DNA from: Paenibacillus tritici
GTDB lineage: Bacteria; Bacillota; Bacilli; Paenibacillales; Paenibacillaceae
Direction: 5' to 3'
Length of the DNA stretch: 64,000 nt
NCBI RefSeq assembly: GCF_013204885.1
Contig: NZ_JABMKX010000012.1
Location: 186,001-250,000 of the forward strand
Both the position numbers and the translations under genes were made by a program. The stretch's first letter is position 1, and each line of letters begins with the position of its first letter. Shown here piece after piece: positions 43,354 to 52,300 of the stretch. Under the pieces are notes generated by a model. It saw only the letters and a list, made by a program, of their open reading frames with translations. It did no database searches and was not told the origin of the DNA.

Positions 43354-43434
43354 TAACATGCTAACATGCTATATAGGTGTACTGACATGTTAGTTTGTCT
43401 CGTGAAAATATTAACATGCTGATTGTTCAGGCGT
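43354..43434 (-). promoter_or_regulatory. Operon promoter with four AACATG-type operators
   Basis: Minus strand: -35 TTGACG (about 43429-43434), 18-bp spacer, -10 TAATAT. Repeats: TAACATG (43354-43360), CTAACATGCT (43361-43370), CTGACATGTTAG (43382-43393), TTAACATGCTGA (43411-43422). One overlaps the promoter and the others lie downstream of it. They are probable binding sites of the operon's GntR regulator. Confidence 0.7.
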
Positions 43435-43627
43435 CAATACCATTCTGCACGTTAATTTAAACTGTTTTTGATGAGGGAATGGTCCGTGTTAATCTCTTGA
43501 TTCCGCCGTGTTTACCGGGGATATAATCCAGACAGGAGCAGGATGGCGGGTTACCGGATGACGGATGGATCAGGTTTGTTGGGGTTAGGGCGAATCCGTG
43601 AACGGGCTAGGCGTGGGATGGTATCGG

Positions 43628-43846
43628 GGTGCTTGGTGACGGTGAAGCAGATGCGGGAAAAGCTGGTATTCGGCAGGTTGCTGACGCTGAGGGTGTGCGG
43701 GGAAAGTTGGTGTTCGGCAGGTTGGTAACGCTGAAGGCGTGCAGGGAGAGTTGGCGTTAGGCAGGTTGGTAACGCTGAGGGCGTGCAGGGAGAGTTGGCG
43801 TTCGGCAGGTTGGTAACGCTGAGGGCGTGCAGAGAAAGCTGGGCCA
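43628..43846. repeat. 44-bp tandem repeat, about 5 copies
   Basis: Units starting GGCAGGTTG begin at 43672, 43716, 43760 and 43804, exactly 44 bp apart; a diverged unit precedes (from about 43628), and the last is partial. The central units differ by only a few bases. The period is not a multiple of three, so open frames through it on the minus strand are not conserved coding. It fills most of the gap between the transporter promoter and the next gene. Confidence 0.9.
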
Positions 43847-43881
43847 TGTGTTAGAGCTGATGTGGATGTTTCTGACGTAAC

Positions 43882-43907
43882 GCTTGCGGACGCCAGGGTC
43901 CGCAAGC
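43882..43907 (-). terminator. Hairpin after the small membrane-protein gene
   Basis: GCTTGCGGAC and GTCCGCAAGC form a perfect 10-bp stem with a 6-base loop, 20 bases after the stop codon at 43927. The minus-strand tail is not T-rich. Confidence 0.6.
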
Positions 43908-43926
43908 AATATTATTATCGGCAAGG

Positions 43927-44208
43927 CTACTTATGGCTTTTGAAGGCGTTCCTTCTCAATACCCTGCCTGTATAATAGACAATCATTCCAAGCAGCATCA
44001 GACCAAAGACCTCTACTATTCTCCACACAGGATGATCTGCCACCCCGAATGTTACTTTATACTGCAAATCATTAGCGGACGTATACTGATCTGCCAAATC
44101 TGGAGCAAGGCTCATAGTAAGATACATCCCGTAAATAGCCTGAACACCATAATATACACCTACAAATAGCAGTCCTGTGATCAACGCCCGGAATAATGGT
44201 TTTTTCAT
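43927..44208 (-). CDS. Small two-helix membrane protein of unknown function
   Basis: A 93-residue protein with a hydrophobic segment near 8-32 (ALITGLLFVGVYYGVQAIYGMY) and another near 64-82 (IVEVFGLMLLGMIVYYTG), and a basic C-terminus (RVLRRNAFKSHK). It is probably an integral membrane protein with a short external loop. GGGAGG lies 5 bases upstream of the ATG. No family is recognised; a hairpin follows. Confidence 0.65.
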   Translation of the reverse strand: MKKPLFRALITGLLFVGVYYGVQAIYGMYLTMSLAPDLADQYTSANDLQYKVTFGVADHPVWRIVEVFGLMLLGMIVYYTGRVLRRNAFKSHK

Positions 44209-44258
44209 GGCAGCCTCCCTGCAGTTTATCCTAGGGTAGGAATTTGATTTATGTTATT

Positions 44259-44666
44259 TTATTTGAATTCCTTAATCACCTGATCACGATACTTCTGAAA
44301 CTGCTCCCATGATTGTTCCGCTTCTTCAGGCTGCTCAAAATTGATATAGCTACCATCCGATGTATTCAGCGCATAGGCTTCCAGGGTATCACAAACCAAT
44401 TGGATGGTATCCATAACCGTTCCTCCGCCCCGGATATGCAGCATGATGGAGTCCACGGTTTCCTCATCTCCTGTGTTGAACTCTATCGAATATCCCTCGC
44501 CATTCATGAATCCCCATGCTGCATCCCGGTAATCCAGCTCTGGAATACAGCTAGTCAACTTCCCGATGATTTCATCACGTTGTCCAAGGGGAGGTATCGC
44601 AGGTTGCTTGTCCTCAGGTGCGTCGAAATCATATTTCTCCTTCATGATCAGTACATCCCAGCTCAT
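44259..44666 (-). CDS. Conserved-looking soluble protein of unknown function
   Basis: A 135-residue acidic protein starting MSWDVLIMKEKYDF. The middle holds LDYRDAAWGFMNGEGYSIEFNTGDEETVDSIMLHIRGGG, which looks like a compact alpha/beta domain, and the C-terminus is helical. AGGAGTGAG precedes the ATG. I do not recognise a family; the pattern resembles small proteins of polymorphic-toxin immunity or SMI1-like groups only loosely. A terminator shared with the tRNA gene lies upstream. Confidence 0.65.
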   Translation of the reverse strand: MSWDVLIMKEKYDFDAPEDKQPAIPPLGQRDEIIGKLTSCIPELDYRDAAWGFMNGEGYSIEFNTGDEETVDSIMLHIRGGGTVMDTIQLVCDTLEAYALNTSDGSYINFEQPEEAEQSWEQFQKYRDQVIKEFK

Positions 44667-44730
44667 AGTCGCTCACTCCTGTATTTCAGATTAATTGATC
44701 ATATGAAGCCTCTGAATTCTTATAGTATAA

Positions 44731-44774
44731 CAAAGACCCGTTCATTACCACTAGGGTAAATGAACGGGCCTTTG
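44731..44774 (-). terminator. Terminator of the tRNA-Leu gene
   Basis: CAAAG-CCCGTTCATT pairs with AATGAACGGG-CTTTG (one bulge on each side). On the minus strand it lies just after the tRNA. Confidence 0.8.
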
Positions 44775-44785
44775 TACATCAGTGA

Positions 44786-44869
44786 TGCGGTCAAGAGGAC
44801 TCGAACCTCCACGATATTGCTATCACTGGCACCTGAAGCCAGCGCGTCTGCCAATTCCGCCATGACCGC
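44786..44869 (-). tRNA. tRNA-Leu (anticodon CAG)
   Basis: An 84-base tRNA on the minus strand. Acceptor arms GCGGTCA and TGACCGC are complementary, with A as discriminator base. The anticodon loop TTCAGGT sits between CTGGC and GCCAG, giving anticodon CAG (reads CUG). The long variable arm (about 13 bases, GATAGCAATATCG) is typical of leucine tRNA, and the T-loop GGTTCGAGTCC is standard. CCA is not encoded. The promoter is at 44907-44935 and the terminator at 44731-44774. Confidence 0.97.
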
Positions 44870-44906
44870 ATATTCGGTTGACTTGCTTAACGCAGTCACA
44901 AGATAG

Positions 44907-44935
44907 ATCTTACCATGCCGGAATTATGGAGTCAA
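44907..44935 (-). promoter_or_regulatory. Promoter of the tRNA-Leu gene
   Basis: Minus strand: -35 TTGACT (44930-44935), 17-bp spacer, -10 TAAGAT (44907-44912), about 38 bases from the tRNA 5' end. Confidence 0.75.
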
Positions 44936-44979
44936 GTTTTTTAAATTTTTCTTTCTTCCCATAAATTTCTGGTTAAATA

Positions 44980-45009
44980 TTGCTTTTATGTACGGGTTCG
45001 ATGTATAAT
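44980..45009 (+). promoter_or_regulatory. Promoter of the 152-residue protein gene
   Basis: -35 TTGCTT (44980-44985), 18-bp spacer, -10 TATAAT (45004-45009), 40 bases before the start codon. Confidence 0.65.
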
Positions 45010-45048
45010 GAGAACAAAGGTTCGCATACTATAAATGAGGTGATTTAT

Positions 45049-45507
45049 ATGGCGATTACCAAGCGATATACCCCAACTACACCAACAATCCCTGAGAATA
45101 TATCCAAAGATGAATTGTCCCTGGTCAGAAGCTACCTGCTGCTAACGTTTATCCATAAAGTATTTGAACGGGATTGCCGTGCCATCGGCAAGAGCGGTCT
45201 GTTCAAGACTCCCCAGCTCTACATGGAGCTGGTATCCAGTGCTACCAAGAAGACTTCCCTGATGCTGCAGGAGGTTACCCGCGAGCTTACCTCCCATCAG
45301 CTGAAGATCAGTACCGTCCGCCAGGATCAGCGCGGAGTTACTGCCGAGTATAATTGCCGGGGATATGCCGGCGAGATCCATATCCTCTGGCCCGGCTTCC
45401 GGAGTGAGATGATGCAGCGTATGCGGGCCTATCTCGGACTGGGTGCCGAGCTTGCCTCCGTTCTTCCCAGAGAAGAACGTGTGGAACAGATGGCATTGTC
45501 CATCTAA
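45049..45507 (+). CDS. Conserved hypothetical protein
   Basis: A 152-residue basic, soluble and mostly helical protein (MAITKRYTPTTP...). It contains LVRSYLLLTFIHKVFERD, LMLQEVTRELTSHQLKI and a beta-like AEYNCRGYAGEIHILWPGF region near 107-125. ATG 45049 has a GAGGTGA site 6 bases upstream and a promoter at 44980-45009; the frame is open further upstream but overlaps the promoter. A strong terminator (45542-45573) makes it a single-gene unit. No function is assigned. Confidence 0.72.
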   Translation: MAITKRYTPTTPTIPENISKDELSLVRSYLLLTFIHKVFERDCRAIGKSGLFKTPQLYMELVSSATKKTSLMLQEVTRELTSHQLKISTVRQDQRGVTAEYNCRGYAGEIHILWPGFRSEMMQRMRAYLGLGAELASVLPREERVEQMALSI

Positions 45508-45541
45508 GCCGCGGCTTGTAATGGATTGTACTGCTAACATG

Positions 45542-45573
45542 AAGAGCCTCGTCCTATTCTGGACGAGGCTCTT
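45542..45573 (+). terminator. Rho-independent terminator
   Basis: AAGAGCCTCGTCC and GGACGAGGCTCTT form a perfect 13-bp stem with a 6-base loop, 34 bases after the stop codon at 45507. Confidence 0.85.
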
Positions 45574-45639
45574 GGTGCGGCTACATTTCAATATATGATA
45601 CGCTAATGGAGCGTGGCTTGGCCATCCTAATTAGTCTCG

Positions 45640-45659
45640 AACGCATGGGCCCATGCGTT
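45640..45659. repeat. 20-bp perfect palindrome
   Basis: AACGCATGGG followed directly by CCCATGCGTT, a perfect inverted repeat with no loop, next to the 51-bp repeats. Confidence 0.85.
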
Positions 45660-45672
45660 TTAACGGCCATAT

Positions 45673-45802
45673 ATTGTGTTCGGTTTTTCGATTACATTCG
45701 GCTTACGTGGCGCGTTCAGTCCAATTGTGTTCGGTTTTTCGATTACATTCGGCCTACGTGGCGCTCCAAGTCCAATTGTATTCGGTTTTCCGTTAACATT
45801 TG
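45673..45802. repeat. 51-bp tandem repeat, about 2.5 copies
   Basis: ATTGTGTTCGGTTTTTCG begins at 45673 and again at 45724, and a diverged version begins at 45775; the period is 51 bp. Units 1 and 2 share nearly all positions. A 66-codon frame runs through it (51 is a multiple of 3), but there is no ribosome site and no recognisable protein. Confidence 0.85.
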
Positions 45803-45889
45803 TTAAATAGATGAACAGACGATGTTCTGTTTTTAGGCGCGCTGCTCATTTTCATGCTGGAGTTGTGCCTTGAAGGACATGTTTGTTTC

Positions 45890-46567
45890 TTACTTCAAAA
45901 CCTTCTCCACCTGCTTCACCCCGGCATCGGGGAACAGCTTCGCTACCTGCCCGGCAATCCGCGCTTTCGATTCTTCGGGCTTATCGGTGTAACGGGAAGT
46001 TACCCAATCTGCTCCGAAGATGTGCTCGCTCACGGCATAACGCCCGATCCCCCAGCCATAGGGGCGGCCTTTCTGGTCCAGCTTGTACTCGAACCTGCTG
46101 GCTGTAATATACGTCTGCATCTGCAGATGCGTCATTGCGGTGTCGAAGCCTTTAGCACCATTGTTGCCGAAGCCCGCCAGCTGCTTAAGCTCATTGGAGA
46201 GCAATCCCTCCTTGTGTTCCATAAGCACATCCATAATTTGTTTGCTTGGCATGGACGCTAGTCCGTCATCATATCTGGCATCGAAATCATAACCGTCCCG
46301 GCGGTAATTGGCGAAGTCCGGGTACCATTCTTTGCTGACAAACCCGGCCTTCTTGTTAAACAGCTTCGCATAAGCGATCTCGCCCCCGGCCGCAATCTCC
46401 TCACGCCACTCCCACGGGCCCTCCACATCCTTCACAAACCAGTAACCGGCGGGAGTGCACTCCTCCAGGGAGAAGCCTCCGATTTCACAGCGGAACAAGG
46501 GCAGGAAACCAATCTCACGCACCAGCGCGGCCAGTTCCCCGGCATTTTTAATTACAGGCAGCTTCAT
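45890..46567 (-). CDS. AlkZ-related (winged-helix glycosylase-like) protein
   Basis: A 225-residue protein resembling the AlkZ-related group in Firmicutes. Conserved stretches include IGFLPLF, PWEWREEIAAGGEIAYAKLFNKKAGFVSKEWYPDFANYRRDGYDFDARYDDGLAS and LQMQTYITASRFEY. AlkZ/YcaQ glycosylases unhook DNA interstrand crosslinks; this shorter relative lacks the paired QxQ region I would look for, so catalysis is unproven. The ATG at 46567 (GGAGGG 6 bases upstream) is preferred to the one at 46579. A small gene precedes it by 21 bases, probably in one operon. Confidence 0.72.
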   Translation of the reverse strand: MKLPVIKNAGELAALVREIGFLPLFRCEIGGFSLEECTPAGYWFVKDVEGPWEWREEIAAGGEIAYAKLFNKKAGFVSKEWYPDFANYRRDGYDFDARYDDGLASMPSKQIMDVLMEHKEGLLSNELKQLAGFGNNGAKGFDTAMTHLQMQTYITASRFEYKLDQKGRPYGWGIGRYAVSEHIFGADWVTSRYTDKPEESKARIAGQVAKLFPDAGVKQVEKVLK

Positions 46568-46588
46568 AATTCCCTCCATAGATCCCGG

Positions 46589-46810
46589 TTACTCCGCCGT
46601 GTCCGCTTCTGGTCTGGGTTCGCTGAACGGCTGATACAGATAATTCCGGTCCAGCTTCACCACCCGCTTATTGGGTCGGCGGATCATCACCTGGGACTCA
46701 TCCCAGGCCAGCACGATCCCCTTCACATCATTGCTCTCCAGTCCATCCCGTACAACGCGTATCTTTTCTCCTGAGATCCGGTAGGCGTCCAGTTGTTCAT
46801 CACTGATCAT
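46589..46810 (-). CDS. Small conserved-looking protein of unknown function
   Basis: A 73-residue charged protein (MISDEQLDAYRISGEKIRVVRDG...). The middle (KGIVLAWDESQVMIRRPNKRVVKLDRNYLYQP) suggests a small beta-barrel of the SH3 or Sm kind. AGGGGAA precedes the ATG. It is immediately upstream of the AlkZ-related gene and may be co-expressed with it. Confidence 0.65.
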   Translation of the reverse strand: MISDEQLDAYRISGEKIRVVRDGLESNDVKGIVLAWDESQVMIRRPNKRVVKLDRNYLYQPFSEPRPEADTAE

Positions 46811-46871
46811 AATTCTCTATTCCCCTCTCTGTCTTTAGCTTGTCCAATATTTACCCGGTTAAGGTCATGAA

Positions 46872-46900
46872 AAAGACCCAAATGAGAATCATCCGGGTCT
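46872..46900 (-). terminator. Terminator of the 105-residue protein gene
   Basis: Minus strand: AGACCCGG-ATGA pairs with TCATTTGGGTCT, and TTTTTCATG follows. It lies 39 bases after the stop codon at 46939. Confidence 0.75.
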
Positions 46901-46938
46901 AGTTACGAACTAGGCAATCTGTATGTCTTATGAAGTTC

Positions 46939-47256
46939 CTATATCAGCGCTTCATTCTTCTCAAACCAGAAGTCAAGAACTTTAGCGGACATCACACGTT
47001 CTTCAAGATACTCTACCTGATGGTCCGTGAATAACTGTCTCCAGCCATACGACAGCTCTTCACACAAACTTGTGATTGTCAACAGCTCCGACCAAGCTAC
47101 ATAACGTTTGTACCAGAAAAATTGAGGATGTTCAATCATATAGGGATACAAATCGTCGAACTCCGTGTGTTTGCAATCCAGCGCACGTTCGAAGTGATCC
47201 TTAGCCTCGGTTAGTTTATCAATAAAAAATTGCTCAGTCACCGGTTCTTTCCCCAT
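46939..47256 (-). CDS. Hypothetical all-helical protein
   Basis: A 105-residue acidic and aromatic-rich protein (FFIDKLTEAKDHFERALDC, PQFFWYKRYVAWSELLTITSLCEEL). It appears fully alpha-helical and soluble. GGGGAGG lies 7 bases upstream of the ATG, and a terminator follows. It is flanked by unrelated genes. I recognise no family. Confidence 0.65.
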   Translation of the reverse strand: MGKEPVTEQFFIDKLTEAKDHFERALDCKHTEFDDLYPYMIEHPQFFWYKRYVAWSELLTITSLCEELSYGWRQLFTDHQVEYLEERVMSAKVLDFWFEKNEALI

Positions 47257-47364
47257 TGTGACGCCTCCCCTCTCATGTCTAATTTTTATTATAAAGGAAA
47301 ACTTATAGGGTGAAAAGAAGATGTTTCAAAAATAGGCTAAGTTCCTGTTATTGACACTTCAATT

Positions 47365-47934
47365 TTACCCGAAAGTAATCTTTCCCTCACTAAGGGAGGT
47401 AATATCAACAAGCGATTCCAGCCGGATTCCCTGTTCCCGGATCGTACGCGCACCGGCCTGGAAGCTTTTTTCGACAACTACACCCAGACCTACAAGCTCA
47501 GCGCCCGAACGCTGAATGATCTTGATCAGGCCGCGGGCCGCATCGCCGTTGGCGATAATATCATCAATGAACAGGATTTTGTCATTCTCCGAGATGTATT
47601 GGCGGGACAGCATGATGTCCGTCACAATCCCTTTGGTAAAAGAGGGCACCCGTTCGCATAGAGCGTCGGGATCAGCCAGCAGCGTTTTTTTGCGGCGGGC
47701 AAATACCAGCGGCACCTTCATCTCATAAGCGGTGGCAAATGCCACGGCAATACCCGAGGATTCCACGGTCACTACGCGCGACACTCCAGCCTCAGCGAAT
47801 CTGCGGGCAAATTCCCGTCCCATTTCCATCGTCAGCATCGGATCGACCTGGTGGTTGAGCAGACCGTCCAGCTTCAGCACCTGATCCGAGACGACAACCC
47901 CTTCCTCCAAAATCCGCTGTTTCAATAATTCCAT
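47365..47934 (-). CDS. xpt: Xanthine phosphoribosyltransferase
   Basis: A 189-residue cytosolic enzyme that salvages xanthine to XMP using PRPP. The PRPP-binding motif is ILFIDDIIANGDAARG (about 118-133), and the N-terminal MELLKQRILEEGVVVSDQVLKLDGLLNHQVDP is characteristic of Xpt. Length is normal. GGAGGTTCGAA lies just before the ATG. In Bacillus, xpt is preceded by a guanine riboswitch and followed by pbuX; neither is seen here, and the 5' region (47935-48000) is too short and AT-rich to hold the aptamer. Confidence 0.93.
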   Translation of the reverse strand: MELLKQRILEEGVVVSDQVLKLDGLLNHQVDPMLTMEMGREFARRFAEAGVSRVVTVESSGIAVAFATAYEMKVPLVFARRKKTLLADPDALCERVPSFTKGIVTDIMLSRQYISENDKILFIDDIIANGDAARGLIKIIQRSGAELVGLGVVVEKSFQAGARTIREQGIRLESLVDITSLSEGKITFG

Positions 47935-47997
47935 GATTTCGAACCTCCATTACCCTTAATAAAAATATAAGAATTTATTTGTTTCACACGATAACTT

Positions 47998-48064
47998 ATC
48001 CTTCGATTTCTCGCTGAAACGAATGCCGTCCTTTAAAAGGACCGGCAAAGCCGTTTCCACTTGT
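47998..48064 (-). repeat. Dispersed palindromic repeat, copy 2
   Basis: Inverted copy of the block at 16164-16233. It carries the same ends (GAAACG.../...CGTTTC) and inner stem (GTCCTTT/AAAGGAC), plus the shared flank AGCGAGAAATNGAAGGA. It lies between xpt and ykvI. Confidence 0.85.
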
Positions 48065-48217
48065 TGCAGACGTTCCACTGAAAAAAGCATTTGTTCCTAT
48101 AGGCGGAAGTCATGTCCCTCTGTCCCTCATCATAACCTGTACTATGCGGACTGCACAAGGCTATATCCTAGCGGACCCCGCCATTTTAATCTTCGCAGCA
48201 TTCAGAGGAGGGTAAGC

Positions 48218-49351
48218 ATGAAGTCACATATCCGCACATTGCAGATCGCTTTCACCTATATTGGCACTGTTGTAGGCGCCGGATTCGCCACCGGCCAGGA
48301 AATCCTCCGTTTTTTCACCAGATACGGGCACTGGGCCCTGCTGACGATTCTGCTCTCCACCGCACTGTTTATCTGGCTCGGAACCAAAATGATGATAATC
48401 GCACGCAGGATCGCTGCGGACTCCTATGAGGATTTCAACCGCCACCTGTTCGGTGCAAGGGCCGGGGGCAGCATCAGCCTGTTCACCATGATTATCCTGA
48501 TCGGGGTCAACAGTATTATGCTCGCAGGCGCCGGGGCGATCTTCAAGGAGCATCTCGCCCTTCCCTATCAGGCAGGGCTGCTTTTGACGATACTGGGCTC
48601 TTATTTTCTGTTAAAGCGCGGCATCTCTGGCATCTTGCAGATTAACAGTCTGGTCGTACCCCTGATGCTTACGCTGTCGTTAATCCTTGTCTTCAATACG
48701 CTGGTTGTACCGGGAGCCGAAAGATTCCTCTTCCTGCCGACGGATCACGGGGCCATCAACGCCTGGATCGCGCCGCTCCTCTACACTTCCTTCAACCTTG
48801 GAATGGCCCAAGCCGTGCTTGTTCCATTGGCCCGGCATACGGATGATGAGCGTGCACTTATCCGCGGCGGTATTCTGGGCGGAGCCGGGATCGGCTTCAT
48901 GCTGCTGGCGGCACACTTCGCCATGAGCTCACAAATGCCGGGCATCCTGCAGTTCGAGATCCCGATGGGCAGCATCGCGATCCGGCTGGGTCCTGTGGTG
49001 CAGATGATTTTCCTGCTGCTGATCTTCATGGAGATCTTCAGCACCTTCGTTGCAGGCATCTACGGGGTGAGCGTCCAGCTCCAGCAGCGCCTTCCGGTCG
49101 CTCCTGCTCTCGTCGCCCCGCTGCTGATGCTGATCTGCTATGTGTTCAGCCAATTCGGGTTCAGCTCATTGCTCGGTATATTCTACCCGATCTTCGGCGG
49201 ACTCTGCCTGATATGGGTGGTCATGCTGCTGCGCAGCCCCCTATCTCCGCCGCCGGGACAGGGGAAACCGCCGGCAGGCGGATCAGGCCCGGGGAAGAAG
49301 GGGATCACGATCGTTGCCGTCAAACCCGCCATCCGGCCTACACGGAAATAA
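48218..49351 (+). CDS. YkvI family membrane protein
   Basis: A 377-residue membrane protein with about ten helices of the YkvI group (APC-like fold). The N-terminus TYIGTVVGAGFATGQEILRFFTRYG is distinctive. Hydrophobic stretches cover most of the sequence, and the C-terminus is a Pro/Gly/Lys-rich tail. Function in the family is undetermined; transport is likely. ATG 48218 has AGAGGAGGG about 6 bases upstream; the longer open frame includes the repeat copy and is not used. Its 3' end overlaps the convergent yhaN gene by 14 bp. Confidence 0.85.
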   Translation: MKSHIRTLQIAFTYIGTVVGAGFATGQEILRFFTRYGHWALLTILLSTALFIWLGTKMMIIARRIAADSYEDFNRHLFGARAGGSISLFTMIILIGVNSIMLAGAGAIFKEHLALPYQAGLLLTILGSYFLLKRGISGILQINSLVVPLMLTLSLILVFNTLVVPGAERFLFLPTDHGAINAWIAPLLYTSFNLGMAQAVLVPLARHTDDERALIRGGILGGAGIGFMLLAAHFAMSSQMPGILQFEIPMGSIAIRLGPVVQMIFLLLIFMEIFSTFVAGIYGVSVQLQQRLPVAPALVAPLLMLICYVFSQFGFSSLLGIFYPIFGGLCLIWVVMLLRSPLSPPPGQGKPPAGGSGPGKKGITIVAVKPAIRPTRK

Positions 49352-52300
49352 TGGCAGCCGAAGGTATGATATTCGCGGCTGCTTCCGCTACATGCCGGTG
49401 GCAGGTCATCATTACAATCTGCCGGGATACCGACAGCTCGCCTAACAAGGCCAGGGCGGCGCGAAGCCGGTGTTCGTCGAAATTCACGAACAGATCATCG
49501 AAGAACAGCGGCAGATGTACTTTGCTGCTCATCGTTTCTGCCAGTGCCAGCCGGATTGCCAGATACAGCTGCTCCGCCGTTCCCCGGCTTAGCAGTCCGC
49601 TATCCAGCAGACCGGCTTCCTTGTGTTCGGCCTTCAGCTCCTTGTGGCCCAGGGTCATTACAATCCGGCGGTATTCCCCGTGCGTCAGCTTCGAGAAATA
49701 TACCGAGGCAAGCTGAAGCACCTGCGGCTGCTTCTCCTGCTCGTAGATGCGGCGCGTCCGCCCCATCAGCTCGGCCGCCAGCGCCGTTACCGCATATTGC
49801 CCGGCCAGCTGGCGCAGCGCTGCCCGCTGCTCCTCCAGCTGCTGGAGCGCTGTGTCTTCCTTGCAGCGTCCCGTCAGCTCTTCCCGTTCCCGCAGCAGCT
49901 TGCCGCGCTGCTCCAGCAGGCTGCTGTGCTCTTCTTCAAGCTCGGCCGCCGCCTCTTCATCAGCGCTGCGCTCCTGTTCCAGCTGCACGGCATCCCGCTG
50001 CTCCAGCAGACTCAGCAGCTCCGCCTTGCCCCCTTCATCCCATCCGCCAAACATCGCCAGCTCCCATTGGCGCACGGACCGTGTCACCTCTGTACGTCTC
50101 AGCCAGGCGGAGGAACGGCGCAGGAAGTGTTCGCCATCCTCGGCGCCGCCTTCCTGCAGCAGCCTGGAGCAACGCCCGTTCAATTCCGCTTGTTCTGCGT
50201 GGTTCGCCGCCAGCTCCTCCCGGACTTCTGCCAGCCGCACCTCCATACTCTCTCTGCGCAGCAGCTCAGCCTTCAGCTGCTCCCACTCCTGCTTCCGCTG
50301 GTCCAGCCAGGTTAAGAGGGAGGCGGGATGGGCGGCGGAAAGTGTAGGCTGTGGATCAGAATGGATAGCAGGTGGCATAGGCTCTAGACTGGACTGAACA
50401 GTGGGTGGCGCAGGCTCTAGACCAGACTGAACAGTGGGTGACGTAGGCTCTAGACCAGTCTGGGCGGTGACAGCGGAAGCAGCGGTGGGGTGGGCTGAAG
50501 AAGGGGCTGTGCCGCCTTGTTCAGCCCCGGCAGCTGCGAGCAGCTTCATTCCCTCCTGCTCGTAGACTGCACATTCCGCCTCTAGCGTACTAAGCCGCAG
50601 AGTCCCTTTGTCCTCCTGGCGAAGAAGCTCATGGCCCTGCTCTGCCAGGGCGAAGAGATCCGGCAGGCTGTCCGGTGACAGCCCCTCCGGGAGTCTCCGC
50701 TGACGCAGCCAATCTTCGTAGCTTGCGGCCAGCTTCGTGAAGCTGGCTTCCGCCTGATCGAGCTCCCCGGTCAGCACCCGTTCCTGGCCGGTCAGCACGG
50801 CAAGCTCCGTCCGGCAGGCCTCCGCCTCAACCGTAAGCCGGTCTATATGCTGGCGCCAGGCACTCCAGGCCTCCATCCGACGGCGCAGTTCCTTCATCCC
50901 GGCTTCCAGCCCGCTGGCATCAGGGCTGGTGGCCTTGCTGCTCTCCTGCTCCGCACCGGAGAGCAGCAGCCCGCGCAGCCGCAGCATCTCCGCTGCGGCC
51001 TTGCCGGCCTCCCCGCCGCCGGGCTCCGGCGGGGAAGAATCAGCCGCCGCTGCGCGCATGGCGGCCCAGAGCCACAGGTCCGCGGCGGCCAGCAGGCCTA
51101 GCGCGGACCACGCGCTGACCGGCGGTGCGCCGGTCAGCCACAGCGCAGGCGGCAGCAGCAGCGTAAGCGCTGCGCCCGCCTGCAGGAAGCGCCGGTAGCG
51201 TGCCGCCCGGCGCCCGTTCCCGCCGGAGCGGCTGCGCCCGGCGGCTTCAACAGGGCCGAGCTGGGCTTCGCGCCAGCGCTCGGCTGCCTGCTGCAGCTCG
51301 TCCCACAGCTGCAGCAGTTCACGCGGGCTGCGCGCAGCGAGGCCCGCGAAGTCCGCGGCGCCGCTTGCGTGACCCTGCGCAAGCTGGCGCTCAGCCGCCG
51401 CAAGCGCAGCGTCTGCGGCAGCAATGCGGGCGCGGAGGCTCAGCAGCTCCGCGCCCCGGGTCTCCATTTGCCGGTCATACCCGGCAAAGGACGCGGCATA
51501 ACGCCGCGCGGCCTCCCGGTCCGCCGCGGCGGCAGTGAAGCCCGCAAGCGCAGCGGTGTCCCAGCCTGCGCCAATGCTGCGCAGCAGGCGCTCCAGCTGC
51601 TCGCGCAGAGAAGTCAGCTCCGCCTGCACCCGCAGCTGCTCGGAGCGCTTGTCCTCATAGCTGCTCCGCTTGCGGTCCAGCGCTTCGAGGGCCGGACCCT
51701 GCTGCGCAAGCAGAGGATCGGGCGGGTTCGCCGCAAGCTCCTCCGTAAGCTCCGCCTGCAACCGTTCCAGCCGGAACGCCGCACCCTGCAGACTCCGCAG
51801 GTCGGCCTCAAGCGACCTCCACCGCTCCGCACCGGCCTCAGGGAACGTATGGATCACAGGAAGCTCCGCCAGCTCCAGCCGGCCTTCACACCATTTCAGC
51901 CACAGCTCCCGGATGTCCTGCGCCTTGCGCAGCTTCACCAGCTTCGCTCCGGCCCGTTCCCGGCGCTCCTTCATCTGCGCCAGCTTCTGCTCCGCTGCTT
52001 CCAGAGCCAGAGTATTCTCGTTATACCTGGGCAGATAGGAGCGGCTCTCCGCAACCTCCCCTTCCAGCTTCTCAATGGACTGCAGGATCTTTGCAGCCTC
52101 CTGGACCCGGCCGCGCGGCTTATAGAGCTTCTCGGACTCCTGGATTAGGCGCTTCTCCGCCCGCATAATCTCACCGCCGCCGCCCATACCGGCATGGAAC
52201 AGGTAGCTGCTCATCTCACCGGATTGCAGCGCACCCAGCTCCTGCAGCTCGTCGAGCGAGACAGCGAACAGCTGGCGGAACATGCTCCGTGAGATGCCTC

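Noticed and set aside
43628..43846. Possible CRISPR array
   Set aside because: The repeats are directly tandem with no unique spacers between them, and no cas genes are present.
43585..43905. Minus-strand open frame of 106 codons through the 44-bp array
   Set aside because: The period is not a multiple of three, so each unit is read in a different frame; the sequence is Pro/Thr/His low complexity.
45606..45806. 66-codon open frame through the 51-bp repeats
   Set aside because: The frame survives only because 51 is a multiple of three; no ribosome site or known protein pattern.
47935..48000. Guanine riboswitch before xpt
   Set aside because: The leader is short and AT-rich, and the conserved aptamer loops and stems are not present.
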